A DNA stretch of 64,000 bases from an uncultured Prevotellaceae bacterium (GTDB taxonomy: Bacteria; Bacteroidota; Bacteroidia; Bacteroidales; Muribaculaceae): positions 1-64,000 of the forward strand of contig CAMZFV010000014.1 in the NCBI GenBank assembly GCA_947306175.1, written 5' to 3'. The position numbers were made by a program, and so were the translations under genes. Within the stretch, counting starts at the first letter, position 1; each line of letters starts with the position of its first letter. The notes under the pieces are model-generated. The model had not been told where the DNA came from. It saw only the letters and a program-made list of their open reading frames with translations, and made no database searches. Below are positions 29,486 through 39,363 of the stretch, one piece after another.

Positions 29486-29707
29486 GCGGTGGAGAAACAT
29501 GGCTATTATCACCGCCAGGTAGCAGTCTTAAAAGACGCTTACAAGGGAACCCATGAACTCATGGATAACGGCAAAGCGAGCTATCTTGAAGTGCTCACGG
29601 CCCAGGAGACCCTCCTGAATGCCCAACTCAACGAGGCAGTGAACATGTACAATGGTGCCATGGGCATCATTGCCCTCTATATCGCCCTGGGTGGCGCTAC
29701 ACGATAA
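29486..29707 (+). pseudogene. C-terminal remnant of TolC/OprM-like outer membrane efflux protein
   Basis: VEKHGYYHRQVAVLKDAYKGTHELMDNGKASYLEVLTAQETLLNAQLNEAVNMYNGAMGIIALYIALGGATR* is a typical OMF C-terminus, in a different frame from the adaptor remnant. Confidence 0.85.
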
Positions 29708-29734
29708 CTAAATAAAATAAATAATAGTTTCGAT

Positions 29735-30763
29735 ATGAGAAATTTTCTTTTTTATCACCTGCTAGCGGCATGTGCGCTGGTGTCGCTCGCGTCGTGCTCG
29801 CACGACGAACCCGTCAACCCCATCAAGTCGGTTGACGAGCGCACGGTGCTGGTGCTGTCCCACAGTGGCGATGTCCTTGACCAGTACGGTGATACTGTCA
29901 CGCACTTGCCGTACTGTGTTTTTGCCGCTGAAATCATATCCGACGGTGATGACTATTTCGTGTCGGGTAACCATTCCAAGGGCCGTGTGGGTTATTGGAA
30001 AAACGGCAAGTGGAACACCCTGCATGTCGATTTTATCGATGATGTGGACCACTGGACCTACGGTATCGGCAAATGGGATTATTATATCTATTTGCTGGAT
30101 GTTCCCAACGTACTGAAGAACAGCGGTATCTTCCCGCTTGAGAATTTCCATGACTTCATTCCCGCCACCCATGCGCTCGCTGTGAGTGAAGGCAAATGCT
30201 ATGTAATCGGTCATGGCTTCGGTGACGATGATGACGCAGATGGTCATTACTTGCCGGTGCTGTACACCAATTACAAGAAAGAGTTCCTGCCCATGCCCGG
30301 GGCTGCCATAACGGGCGAGTGCCATGCTATCTATGCCTATGACCGCGACCACACCATCATCGGCGGTATCATCGGCGGCTTGCCTGCAGTCTGGGTTGAC
30401 AAGGAATATGAGATTTATCCTGTCAGCTATCCCAGGGAGTTGAAAGAAGGCGAGTACATCATCGGGAGCGTGGAGTCGGTGACGAAGTGCAACGACCACA
30501 TCTATGCTGCAGGTTTTGAATATGATTACAACAATAAGTCGTTCGCTACCCTGTGGACCGATGGCGTCCCTGAACATTATGTGTCGGAATGGGAATTCAC
30601 CAGCTCGCATGCCATCGAAGTCCACTCCTATGGCGATGATGTGTATTTGCTCACCCAGGAGTATAACAACGATACTGATAAGTCACGAACTCACTTGTGG
30701 ATGAACGGCAAGATCATCATGACCTATGCTGATATCTCTCCGGCAGGATTTACGATATTTTAG
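29735..30763 (+). CDS. Predicted lipoprotein, unknown function
   Basis: 342 aa; lipobox LVSLASCSHDEP; repeated W/G-rich blocks suggest a propeller-like fold. Confidence 0.65.
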   Translation: MRNFLFYHLLAACALVSLASCSHDEPVNPIKSVDERTVLVLSHSGDVLDQYGDTVTHLPYCVFAAEIISDGDDYFVSGNHSKGRVGYWKNGKWNTLHVDFIDDVDHWTYGIGKWDYYIYLLDVPNVLKNSGIFPLENFHDFIPATHALAVSEGKCYVIGHGFGDDDDADGHYLPVLYTNYKKEFLPMPGAAITGECHAIYAYDRDHTIIGGIIGGLPAVWVDKEYEIYPVSYPRELKEGEYIIGSVESVTKCNDHIYAAGFEYDYNNKSFATLWTDGVPEHYVSEWEFTSSHAIEVHSYGDDVYLLTQEYNNDTDKSRTHLWMNGKIIMTYADISPAGFTIF

Positions 30764-30805
30764 CGATAATAGAAACAACGATATAAAAAACACAAAATTG
30801 AAGTT

Positions 30806-31657
30806 ATGAAATACACGAGAGCATTATTTCTTGTCATTCTGGCACTGGTCGGTTTACCTATGATGGGCCAGATAGTTACGTCAATAAAAGGCGTGGAGCG
30901 AGAAAAAATCAATGTGGACAGCGTTATTGAAGACTTTGACAGCCGTCCGGCCTTTGGCATCTACAAAGACACTTACTTTGTCGGTGGTACGGCACTCAAC
31001 CACAAGCCCACCGAGTTCAACAGCGACGTGAAGTTCCAAATCAGTTTCCGCCACAGGCTCACCAAGTCCATCCTGCCTTTCCACAGCCACCTGTTCCTGC
31101 AATACTCACAGAAGGCGATTTGGAACGTGTTTGAGGAGTCATTGCCCTTCCATGACCTGAACTTTAATCCCGGTATCGGTGTTCAGAATCTGGTTGTGCA
31201 TAACGGAAGACTTGTGGGAAATGCTACGATCATGCTGGAGCATGAGTCCAACGGGCGTGACGGCGAGGCATCGCGCAGCTGGAACAAGGTCACCTTCGGC
31301 TATGCGGCGGTTATTGACCCTCGACTGGAGGTGTATGCCAAGACGTGGATTCCCATCATCGACGGGCAGCAGAACAAGGATATCCTCAAGTACAGCGGTA
31401 TCTTCCAGGTGGGTTCACAGTTTATCTCGGCTGACAAGCGCTGGGTGGCTGATGTCACCTTTGTGAAACGCAAGGGATGGAACCTCAACTTCAACACGAT
31501 CCTGAATGTGGGATTCCGCTTCAGCAAGAGGGATAACCAGTACTTCATGCTGCACTTCTATGACGGCTACGGCGAGAACCTGCTCGACTATAACAAGTAC
31601 CACTGCCGCCTGCGCATCGGTCTGCTCATCCGCCCGAATTTCTTCAGCGACTTCTAA
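30806..31657 (+). CDS. pldA: Outer membrane phospholipase A (OMPLA-type)
   Basis: Signal peptide; EHESNGRDGEASRSWN catalytic block, KFQISFRHRL, GYGENLLDYNKYHCRLRIGL. Confidence 0.85.
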   Translation: MKYTRALFLVILALVGLPMMGQIVTSIKGVEREKINVDSVIEDFDSRPAFGIYKDTYFVGGTALNHKPTEFNSDVKFQISFRHRLTKSILPFHSHLFLQYSQKAIWNVFEESLPFHDLNFNPGIGVQNLVVHNGRLVGNATIMLEHESNGRDGEASRSWNKVTFGYAAVIDPRLEVYAKTWIPIIDGQQNKDILKYSGIFQVGSQFISADKRWVADVTFVKRKGWNLNFNTILNVGFRFSKRDNQYFMLHFYDGYGENLLDYNKYHCRLRIGLLIRPNFFSDF

Positions 31658-31663
31658 AATGTA

Positions 31664-31725
31664 GAGACGCAAAATCTTGCGTCTCCAAACAAGAGTCGAC
31701 AGAGAGACGCAAGATTTTGCGTCTC
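31664..31725. repeat. Pair of 22-bp palindromic elements in inverted orientation
   Basis: gagacgcaaaatcttgcgtctc (31664-31685) and its exact reverse complement gagacgcaagattttgcgtctc (31704-31725). Confidence 0.9.
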
Positions 31726-31747
31726 TAAAACAACTAGAAACTGAAAA

Positions 31748-32938
31748 ATGAAACACTTCTTGATATTGTTGCTCATGCTGAGTGTGCCGATGTTGTCCTG
31801 GGGACAGTCGTCGGGGCAGGTCAACTTGTCCGACCAAGACACAATTCAGAATCTGAATAAAATGCAGCAATTCAAGGAGCGTATCAAGGAACGGGCTCAA
31901 GAGAAGATCAACGAGCCCTATGACACGACACGAAACAGCGGTTACTGGTGGCGTGCGCTTAAACACGGCAAGGTAGACTTCAACGACAGCACAATGGGCT
32001 ATCCCAAGTTCGTGAAATTCTGCTACAGGACTTACGTCTGGGGCGACCATGCTTTCAATAGCTACGACAGCGCCTACGTCGTGGGCACTGGCAAAAACTG
32101 GAAATTCATCCTCAAGAGCAACAATTGGGTGGACTCCTACATCGGTCGCCCTTTAAAGGACACATACATGATTATGAACAGCAACCTGGTATCCAATATC
32201 GGTGTTTCGCTGTCATTCATGGCGGTGAGCGTGGGCTATTCGGTGGCTGTGAGCAACCTGATTCACGGCGACAAACTTTCCAATAAAGTCGAATTCTCGT
32301 TCACCTGCGCCCGCTTTGCTGCCGATGCCTACTATTGGGAGAACAATAATGAGACCAATATTACTTACAGGGACAAGAGTAAGGGTAATGAGCGCATCAC
32401 GTTCAAGCAATCGGGCCTGAGTCGCAAGGCGATGGGGTTGACCGCCTATTACTTCTTCAACAACCGTCGTTATGCCCAAGCCGCGGCCTACTGCTACTCA
32501 AAATACCAGAAACGCAATGCTGGCTCATGGCTGGCAGGCTTCAGTCTGCAGCATTACGATGTGAAGTTTGATGTAGAAAAAATGCCCGAGGAAGGTCGCA
32601 TCTACATCCCGACGCAAGAAGATGCCCCCCGCATTCTCTATAACGACTATTGTCTGCTGTTCGGCTATGGCTACAACTGGGTACTGGGCCGCAAGTGGTT
32701 ATTGAATGCCACCATCACCCCCTATCTGGGCTACCGTTACAACCATTTTCACAATGCCGACACCCAGTCTAGCTCAATCTCGCTCAACTGTCGAGCACGC
32801 ATGGGTGCCGTGTATAACCACAAACAGTATTTTATCGGTTTACAGAGCTTTGCCGACCACCACCGCTACAAGTCACGTAACTCCAAACTCGTCAGCTCCC
32901 TCTTAGACTTCTCCGTCCTAGCCGGCATCCGCTTCTAA
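31748..32938 (+). CDS. DUF4421-like outer membrane protein
   Basis: 396 aa with signal peptide; YVVGTGKNWKFILKSNNWVDSY ... predicted beta-barrel C-terminus. Confidence 0.65.
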   Translation: MKHFLILLLMLSVPMLSWGQSSGQVNLSDQDTIQNLNKMQQFKERIKERAQEKINEPYDTTRNSGYWWRALKHGKVDFNDSTMGYPKFVKFCYRTYVWGDHAFNSYDSAYVVGTGKNWKFILKSNNWVDSYIGRPLKDTYMIMNSNLVSNIGVSLSFMAVSVGYSVAVSNLIHGDKLSNKVEFSFTCARFAADAYYWENNNETNITYRDKSKGNERITFKQSGLSRKAMGLTAYYFFNNRRYAQAAAYCYSKYQKRNAGSWLAGFSLQHYDVKFDVEKMPEEGRIYIPTQEDAPRILYNDYCLLFGYGYNWVLGRKWLLNATITPYLGYRYNHFHNADTQSSSISLNCRARMGAVYNHKQYFIGLQSFADHHRYKSRNSKLVSSLLDFSVLAGIRF

Positions 32939-33055
32939 CCTATCCAGAAGAATTCTGCTTCAGCCCTCTATACTATAGCCCCTTCATTTCTTTGCGTGAT
33001 CCTCAAGATGCGGATGCCCTTCGTATAATTCGCGTAATTCGTAGTTTTAAAAATA

Positions 33056-35089
33056 TCAGAACTCGAAGCCGAGGTTGATGTAGATGCCAATTTGCTTGGT
33101 GAAGTTGCTCCAACTCAGGGAGCCGCCTAGGGGACCAACGATGCTGTTGTAGGCGTAGCCGACTTGTGCGCCCCAGATGGGTTTGCGGTCAAAGATGCCG
33201 TCCAGCTTGTCGTTCTGCTCGGCGACGTGTCCCTTTACCATAATGTAGTGCTCCTTGAAAAAGCGTTGCTGCAGCTTGAAGCCCGCAACCAGCAGTTTGC
33301 TGTCCATCACGTGGCAATGCCCGAAGCCCGAGAATGGCATCTGTTGGGCATAGTATATGCCTCCGCGGTTGCCGCCCAGCATATTCATGATGGGAGCAGG
33401 CAAATCCTTGCCAAACAGCAAGCGGCCATAGACCGTGGGTTGCAGACTGGTCGTGCTGGTCAACGGCAGGGTCATACGCCACCTTGCGCTCACCTCACTG
33501 AAACCCGCATGACCTTTCCATTGGGCGAAGTTGTCAGTATAGTAGGCGTATCGGACTTGGGCACGCACACCCTTGCGGGTGAAGTACCAGTGGTCCTCGG
33601 TGTTGTATTGTGCGTTCGCGTGGTAGTTGAAATAGTATTCGTTTTTCTTGAAGTCGCTGACGCTGTATTCGTTGCTCAAGATATCATAGTGGTGGTAATG
33701 TTCCCACGAGAGGCCTAAGTCAAAATTCAAGTTGAGCGCGTCAAACGAGAGTAGGGTGGCGTTAGCCTTCTGATAGATGAACAACAGATTGTCTGAACGG
33801 CGTTTGCCCTGGTAAAGGTTGACGTCTTCGTGCCAGATTTCGTAAGAAAGTCCAATCTTGCGGTAGTTTCTGGGAATCATGTTCCAAGACAGTTTGCCCA
33901 TGGTGCGCTTGCCTAACCTGAGCGTCAGGTCTAGAGTCTTATCCAGCTTGTTGCCAAAGTAATAGGTGCCACCAATCTGGGCTGCCACCAGTTCCTCGTT
34001 ATCGTAGCGCAGACCCACACTCGCCTTGATGGAGTTCTTGGCGTTTTCCTCATTCACGAGTTTGCCTGCCTCGGTGTTATCAATGTCGCTCAGGCTGATG
34101 ATGCTGTAATCGGGCTTGTAATCCTCAGGCACACCCACCATTCTCTTGAGTATCATGATGGAATCCATTTGGGCCCTTGTGGCTTCCTCGCCGCGCTTAA
34201 TCAGTTCCTTGATGGCTGAGTGATAAAAGTGGGCTGCAGAATAACCTCTAACAGGCACACGGATGATGAGGTCGCAATACTTGTCATTCTCATCGCTGCG
34301 GTTGTGGATGTCAGCTCCCACCGAACGCTCCAGGATATCGGACGTGGAGTAATACTTATCGTTCAGGCCTAGGTCGGTCCTGATACCGATAACGATGTCG
34401 GCTCCCATTTTGCGTGCCAGGTCGGCGGGGAAATTGTTCTTGGTACCGCCGTCAACCAGAATATAGGGGTCCATTCTCACGGGAGCGAATACACCGGGCA
34501 CTGCCATGCTGGCACGAATTGACCGGGCCAGCGAGCCATGGTCGAGCACCACCTCGCTGTCGGTGATCAGGTCGGTCGCGATGCACCCGAAGGGGCGGGG
34601 CAGCGACTTGAAGTCGATGTCCTCGGGCTGGCGCAGGTAGTGGCGCAGGGTCTTCTCGACGTTGATTCCTCGGATGAATCCTCCCGCCAGCGTGTCTTGG
34701 CTTTTGTCCAGGAAAATGCGGTAGTCAAACAGGTAGATATTTTGTTTCTCACGCTCGTCAAGTGTCTGGTTTCTCATCGACAAGCGGTCGCGCAGGATGT
34801 CGCCCCAGTCCATGCTGTTGACGATGTCCTCGATATCGGTGGCATCATAGCCTACGGCATACATGCCACCGATGATGCTGCCCATTGAGGTGCCAGTAAC
34901 CATATCGATGGGGATACCTGCCTCTTCCAGCACCTTGAGTGCGCCGATATGGATGGTACCCATGGCACCGCCGCCACACAACACGACGGCTACTTTTTTA
35001 CGTTTTTTATTCTCAGGCTGGGTGACTGTCTGGGCGACCATACCGAAAATCGCCAGCATCATGAAGAGGGATGTGATGAACCGTTTCAT
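33056..35089 (-). CDS. Patatin-like phospholipase with C-terminal surface-antigen/beta-barrel domain (PlpD-like)
   Basis: VAVVLCGGGAMGTIHIGALKVLEEAGIPIDMVTGTSMGSIIGG (GxSxG), DGG motif (YILVDGGTKNNFP), C-terminal barrel; ATG at 35089 likelier than track start 35155. Confidence 0.88.
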   Translation of the reverse strand: MKRFITSLFMMLAIFGMVAQTVTQPENKKRKKVAVVLCGGGAMGTIHIGALKVLEEAGIPIDMVTGTSMGSIIGGMYAVGYDATDIEDIVNSMDWGDILRDRLSMRNQTLDEREKQNIYLFDYRIFLDKSQDTLAGGFIRGINVEKTLRHYLRQPEDIDFKSLPRPFGCIATDLITDSEVVLDHGSLARSIRASMAVPGVFAPVRMDPYILVDGGTKNNFPADLARKMGADIVIGIRTDLGLNDKYYSTSDILERSVGADIHNRSDENDKYCDLIIRVPVRGYSAAHFYHSAIKELIKRGEEATRAQMDSIMILKRMVGVPEDYKPDYSIISLSDIDNTEAGKLVNEENAKNSIKASVGLRYDNEELVAAQIGGTYYFGNKLDKTLDLTLRLGKRTMGKLSWNMIPRNYRKIGLSYEIWHEDVNLYQGKRRSDNLLFIYQKANATLLSFDALNLNFDLGLSWEHYHHYDILSNEYSVSDFKKNEYYFNYHANAQYNTEDHWYFTRKGVRAQVRYAYYTDNFAQWKGHAGFSEVSARWRMTLPLTSTTSLQPTVYGRLLFGKDLPAPIMNMLGGNRGGIYYAQQMPFSGFGHCHVMDSKLLVAGFKLQQRFFKEHYIMVKGHVAEQNDKLDGIFDRKPIWGAQVGYAYNSIVGPLGGSLSWSNFTKQIGIYINLGFEF

Positions 35090-35177
35090 TGGATAGTGAT
35101 TTATTTTGTTGCAAAGATACATGTTTTTTTGATGATTATTGTTACCTTTGCCCATGAACTAAAAATTGACAGAAATT

Positions 35178-36377
35178 ATGAAGACTTATCTCGTGACTGG
35201 AGCTGCCGGATTTATCGGCTCGAACTTTGTGAAATACATTCTCAATAAGTATGGCGACAACATCGAGGTCATCATCCTTGATGCTTTGACCTATGCCGGC
35301 AACCTGGCCTCTATCAAGGAGGAAATAGAGCGCTCCAATGTCACCTTTGTCCGCGGTGACGTGGGTGACCGCGAGTTGGTGCAGGACATCATGCGCGACT
35401 ACGACGTGGACTATATTGTCAACTTTGCCGCCGAGAGCCATGTGGACCGCAGCATCACCAATCCGCGCCTTTTCTTGGAGACCAACATCCTGGGCACCCA
35501 GAATATGCTCGACTGCGCCCGCGAAGCCTGGTTTACAGGCAAGGACGCCCAGGGTCACAACACCTATGCTCCAGGAAAGAAATACCTTCAGATTTCGACC
35601 GACGAGGTCTATGGCTCATTGAGCAAGGACTTTGACGAGCCGCAACCCCTTGAGGTGAGCGACGACGTGCGCGAGGTCATCCAGGGTCGCACCGACCTTA
35701 AGACCTATGGTCGCCGTTTCTTCACCGAGGAGACGCCGTTGGCACCACGTTCGCCCTATTCGGCCAGCAAGACCAGTGCCGACCTCATTACCATGGCCTA
35801 TCACGAGACCTACGGCCTGCCCGTCAACATCACCCGCTGCAGCAACAACTACGGACCCTATCATTTCCCCGAGAAACTTATCCCGCTGATCATCAAAAAC
35901 ATCCTTGAAGGCAAGAAATTGCCCGTCTATGGCAAGGGCGAGAACGTGCGCGACTGGCTCTACGTCGAGGACCACTGCAAGGGCATTGACCTCGTGTTGC
36001 GTCAAGGCACCGTCGGCGAGGTGTATAACATCGGCGGTTTTAACGAGGAGAGCAACATCAACATTGTCAAGCAGGTCATTGCCATCATCGCACGCATCAT
36101 GCGTGAGGAACCCGAATACCAGCAGTTGCTCAAGTGTGACCTCGACGTCATCAACGACGGCCTCATTGAGTTCGTCACCGACCGCCCAGGCCACGATATG
36201 CGCTACGCCATCGACCCCACCAAGATTGCCCGTGAACTCGGCTGGTACCCCGAGACCCCCTTCACCGAGGGCATCGAAAAGACCATCCGCTGGAACCTCG
36301 ACCACCAACCCTGGGTCCAGAGCGTCACCAGCGGCGACTACCAAAAATACTACGAAGAAATGTACGGCAACCGCTAA
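35178..36377 (+). CDS. rfbB: dTDP-glucose 4,6-dehydratase
   Basis: MKTYLVTGAAGFIGSNFVKYIL, AAESHVDRSI, YSASKTSADLI, NNYGPYHFPEKLIPL. Confidence 0.95.
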   Translation: MKTYLVTGAAGFIGSNFVKYILNKYGDNIEVIILDALTYAGNLASIKEEIERSNVTFVRGDVGDRELVQDIMRDYDVDYIVNFAAESHVDRSITNPRLFLETNILGTQNMLDCAREAWFTGKDAQGHNTYAPGKKYLQISTDEVYGSLSKDFDEPQPLEVSDDVREVIQGRTDLKTYGRRFFTEETPLAPRSPYSASKTSADLITMAYHETYGLPVNITRCSNNYGPYHFPEKLIPLIIKNILEGKKLPVYGKGENVRDWLYVEDHCKGIDLVLRQGTVGEVYNIGGFNEESNINIVKQVIAIIARIMREEPEYQQLLKCDLDVINDGLIEFVTDRPGHDMRYAIDPTKIARELGWYPETPFTEGIEKTIRWNLDHQPWVQSVTSGDYQKYYEEMYGNR

Positions 36378-36405
36378 CCTGCTCTAGTTCATATATCATT
36401 TAGGT

Positions 36406-38970
36406 ATGCTGAGATTCTATAGTTTATTAGCTTTGTATTTACTGGCCAGCGTCACTTGGGCCACTGTCATTACGTTTGATGCTACTGTTGACCTAGGCAC
36501 TGGCAGCGTCACTTCAGGCCCTTACAAGATCGTTAAAGAGGCTGAGGGTGTGACAGTCACTGTGGACGTTACAAAGGGTGTTGCCAATGGCGCTCATTAC
36601 CGCATCTATAAGAATAATACTGCGACCATCACCACTTCGATTGGCGCTATCACCCAAGTTGTGTTTGAGTGCACAGCCAGTGGTGAGGCCCAGTATGGTC
36701 CTGGTTGCTTCATCGCAGCTCCTGATTCCTATAGCTATGAAGGTAATATTGGCATTTGGACAGGATTAGTGACACCTGTGGTGTTTACCGCCGCAACCAA
36801 TCAGGTTCGTGCGACTAAGATTATCGTGACTGTAGATCAATCTTTCATTTCAGTTCCCATCATAACACCTACTACCGGCACTTATTATGCCCCAATCGAG
36901 GTGAACATTACTTGTGCAACCCCAGGTGCTAAGATTTATTATACGACCAATGGAACTACCCCGACCACTAACTCTAATGAGTTCAAGAGCCCCTTTATTG
37001 TGAATACTGATATGACAATCAAGGCAATTTCGGTTCTTGAGTGTAATGTGAGTAGCGTATCAGTAGCTGAATATCAAACGTTTAATGGTATATTCTTTAT
37101 AGATAATATCCTCTATATTGGAAGTGGTGTTACTTCCATTAAAGGACTACAAGTGAATCCGAGTGCTATTTATTCGTTTGCTGTTGCACCTCCTGAGTGT
37201 GATGAGAACACTTTCATAAGCTATAATGCTCCGCTCCATGTGCCAGGCGCATCGTTTACCGATTATTTCATGGCTGACTATTGGAACAACTTTTGGGATA
37301 TCAGAACCGATGCGGTGCCGCCAGCTAGTGTGACTCTTAGCAGTGATGTTGCCGATTTGATAGTGGGCCACACGAAAAAACTAAGTGCAACGGTCTCACC
37401 GAATGATGCAATACCTAGGTCGGTTATTTGGACTTCCACTGACCAACAGATAGCCACCGTTAGTGATGGAACGGTGACAGCGAAAGGAGCGGGCGAATGT
37501 GATATTATAGCTTATTGTCTTGATAAGCAAGCAACTTGTCATGTGACAGTAGTGGATCCCATATCAGTGACTTTGGATCAGACTGAGATAACTATTGAGC
37601 AGACTTCGCAGGTAACTCTCACCGCGACGATTTTTCCCGATGACTCGAATGCCGAGAATGTTATCTGGTCAACGAGTGATGCTAATGTTGCCATTGTCGA
37701 TAATGGTGTTGTGACAGCAGTTGGTCTGGGGGAGTGTGATATTACTGCATCTTACCTTAATAAGCAGGCGGTTTGTCATGTGATTGTCGTCGAGGCAACA
37801 ATCCGTATTTCCCTTGACAAGCGCGAAGTTAGGGTTTTACCCAATCACATGATTACACTTAATCCCCTAATTTCTCCATTGCCTACTGAACTTGAGGTGA
37901 CTTCTAGCGATTCGAATATTGCCGTTGCTCGCATAGTAAATGGGGTCGTTCAGGTTGCAGGAAGATCCGAAGGAACAACTATGATAGTAGTTGGTTCCGC
38001 TGATGGGAAAGCTGTGCCTGATACCTGCGAAGTAACAGTCTATACAGAGTTGGGAGATGTTAATTGTGATGGTTATGTAAGCATTAGTGACATAACCTCA
38101 TTGATTGACTACCTATTAGGTGCTACTGACACGTTTTTTAAAGAAAAAAATGCTGACACTGATCGTGACGGCTATGTGAATATCAGTGACCTGACAATGC
38201 TAATTGACTATCTGTTGGGTGGCTTCTGGCCTTGGGAGATTGAGACTTTTACTATCAATGGAGTGGCGTTCAATATGGTGGCGGTCGAGGGCGGAACCTT
38301 CACTATGGGTGCTACAGTCGAGCAAGGCAATGACGCCTATGATAACGAGTATCCTCCTCACCAAGTTACGCTGTCTAGTTATCAGATGGGTCAGACTGAA
38401 GTAACGCAAGCATTATGGCTTGCGGTGATGGACTATAATCCAAGTTCATTTTCAGGGAACTTAAACCGTCCCGTAGAATGTGTTTGTTACTATGAATGTC
38501 AAGAGTTTATCAATAGGTTAAGAGAATTGACAGGATTGGCATTTCGATTGCCAACTGAAGCAGAATGGGAGTTTGCAGCCCGTGGTGGTAATAAAAGTCT
38601 GAATTATAGATATTCAGGCAGTAACGATATTGGCAAAGTGGCGTGGTACTTACTCAATTTACCTACTCAGGATTGGAATAATGAAAATTGGGGCACTCAA
38701 CCTGTTGCAACAAAAGAATCTAATGAATTAGGGTTATTTGATATGAGTGGTAATGTTAGTGAGTGGTGTGCTGAAACATGTGTGTATTATTCTAGTGGTG
38801 AGCAATACAACCCAATAGATACTTCTGATGCTTTGATGGATTGTTACCGAATTATTAGAGGCGGTGATTGGAATGATTCAGATGTTAGGCATTTTCGTGT
38901 TTCGTATAGGGATTCCTATCCTGCACCATATAGTGGATCAAGTAGCATTGGTCTAAGGTTGGCTTTATAG
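36406..38970 (+). CDS. Secreted multidomain protein: HYR/CHB-like, Big2 repeats, type I dockerin-like repeats, SUMF1/FGE-sulfatase-like C-terminus
   Basis: Signal peptide; PTTGTYYAPIEVNITCATPGAKIYYTTNGTTPT; repeated Ig-like blocks (VIWTSTDQQIATVSDGTVTAKGAGECDI); GDVNCDGYVSISDITSLIDYLLG; MVAVEGGTFTMGATVEQ...RLPTEAEWEFAARGG. Confidence 0.85.
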   Translation: MLRFYSLLALYLLASVTWATVITFDATVDLGTGSVTSGPYKIVKEAEGVTVTVDVTKGVANGAHYRIYKNNTATITTSIGAITQVVFECTASGEAQYGPGCFIAAPDSYSYEGNIGIWTGLVTPVVFTAATNQVRATKIIVTVDQSFISVPIITPTTGTYYAPIEVNITCATPGAKIYYTTNGTTPTTNSNEFKSPFIVNTDMTIKAISVLECNVSSVSVAEYQTFNGIFFIDNILYIGSGVTSIKGLQVNPSAIYSFAVAPPECDENTFISYNAPLHVPGASFTDYFMADYWNNFWDIRTDAVPPASVTLSSDVADLIVGHTKKLSATVSPNDAIPRSVIWTSTDQQIATVSDGTVTAKGAGECDIIAYCLDKQATCHVTVVDPISVTLDQTEITIEQTSQVTLTATIFPDDSNAENVIWSTSDANVAIVDNGVVTAVGLGECDITASYLNKQAVCHVIVVEATIRISLDKREVRVLPNHMITLNPLISPLPTELEVTSSDSNIAVARIVNGVVQVAGRSEGTTMIVVGSADGKAVPDTCEVTVYTELGDVNCDGYVSISDITSLIDYLLGATDTFFKEKNADTDRDGYVNISDLTMLIDYLLGGFWPWEIETFTINGVAFNMVAVEGGTFTMGATVEQGNDAYDNEYPPHQVTLSSYQMGQTEVTQALWLAVMDYNPSSFSGNLNRPVECVCYYECQEFINRLRELTGLAFRLPTEAEWEFAARGGNKSLNYRYSGSNDIGKVAWYLLNLPTQDWNNENWGTQPVATKESNELGLFDMSGNVSEWCAETCVYYSSGEQYNPIDTSDALMDCYRIIRGGDWNDSDVRHFRVSYRDSYPAPYSGSSSIGLRLAL

Positions 38971-39032
38971 TCAAAACTATAGATATTTGCGCTTTCTTAG
39001 CGAAAAAGTTTATAATTGTGTGATAAAGGAAT

Positions 39033-39344
39033 ATGGGAAATCTTGGATATGGCGCTTACCCGACCCACCCAGGCGAGGTGCTGAAAGATGAAATTGAGTA
39101 TCGTGGCATAACCCAGCGCAAATTGGCCGAAAGCATGGGCTTGGCCTATTCGGTTGTGAACGAGATTCTTAATGGGTGTCGTCCGCTGACAGCAAAGACC
39201 GCCTTGATGTTTGAGGCGGCCTTGGATGTGCCAGCCGACTCCCTCATGTACCTCCAGTCGAAGTACAACATGCAAACGGCACGTTCAGACAAGTCTATCA
39301 TTGACATTCTCAAATCCGTCCGCAAAATTGCAGCCGTCCTTTGA
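39033..39344 (+). CDS. HigA-family antitoxin (XRE HTH)
   Basis: YPTHPGEVLKDEIEYRGITQRKLAESMGLAYSVVNEILNGCRPLTAKTALMFEAALD. Confidence 0.85.
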   Translation: MGNLGYGAYPTHPGEVLKDEIEYRGITQRKLAESMGLAYSVVNEILNGCRPLTAKTALMFEAALDVPADSLMYLQSKYNMQTARSDKSIIDILKSVRKIAAVL

Positions 39345-39363
39345 TGACTAAAATTGAAATCTC

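Noticed and set aside
38860-38968. Active diversity-generating retroelement variable region in the SUMF1-like domain
   Set aside because: No reverse transcriptase or template repeat in the window, and the segment is not AAC-rich; kept only as something to check genome-wide.
38997-39275. HigB toxin on the minus strand opposite higA
   Set aside because: 92-aa ORF is antisense to higA and shows no HigB/RelE features.
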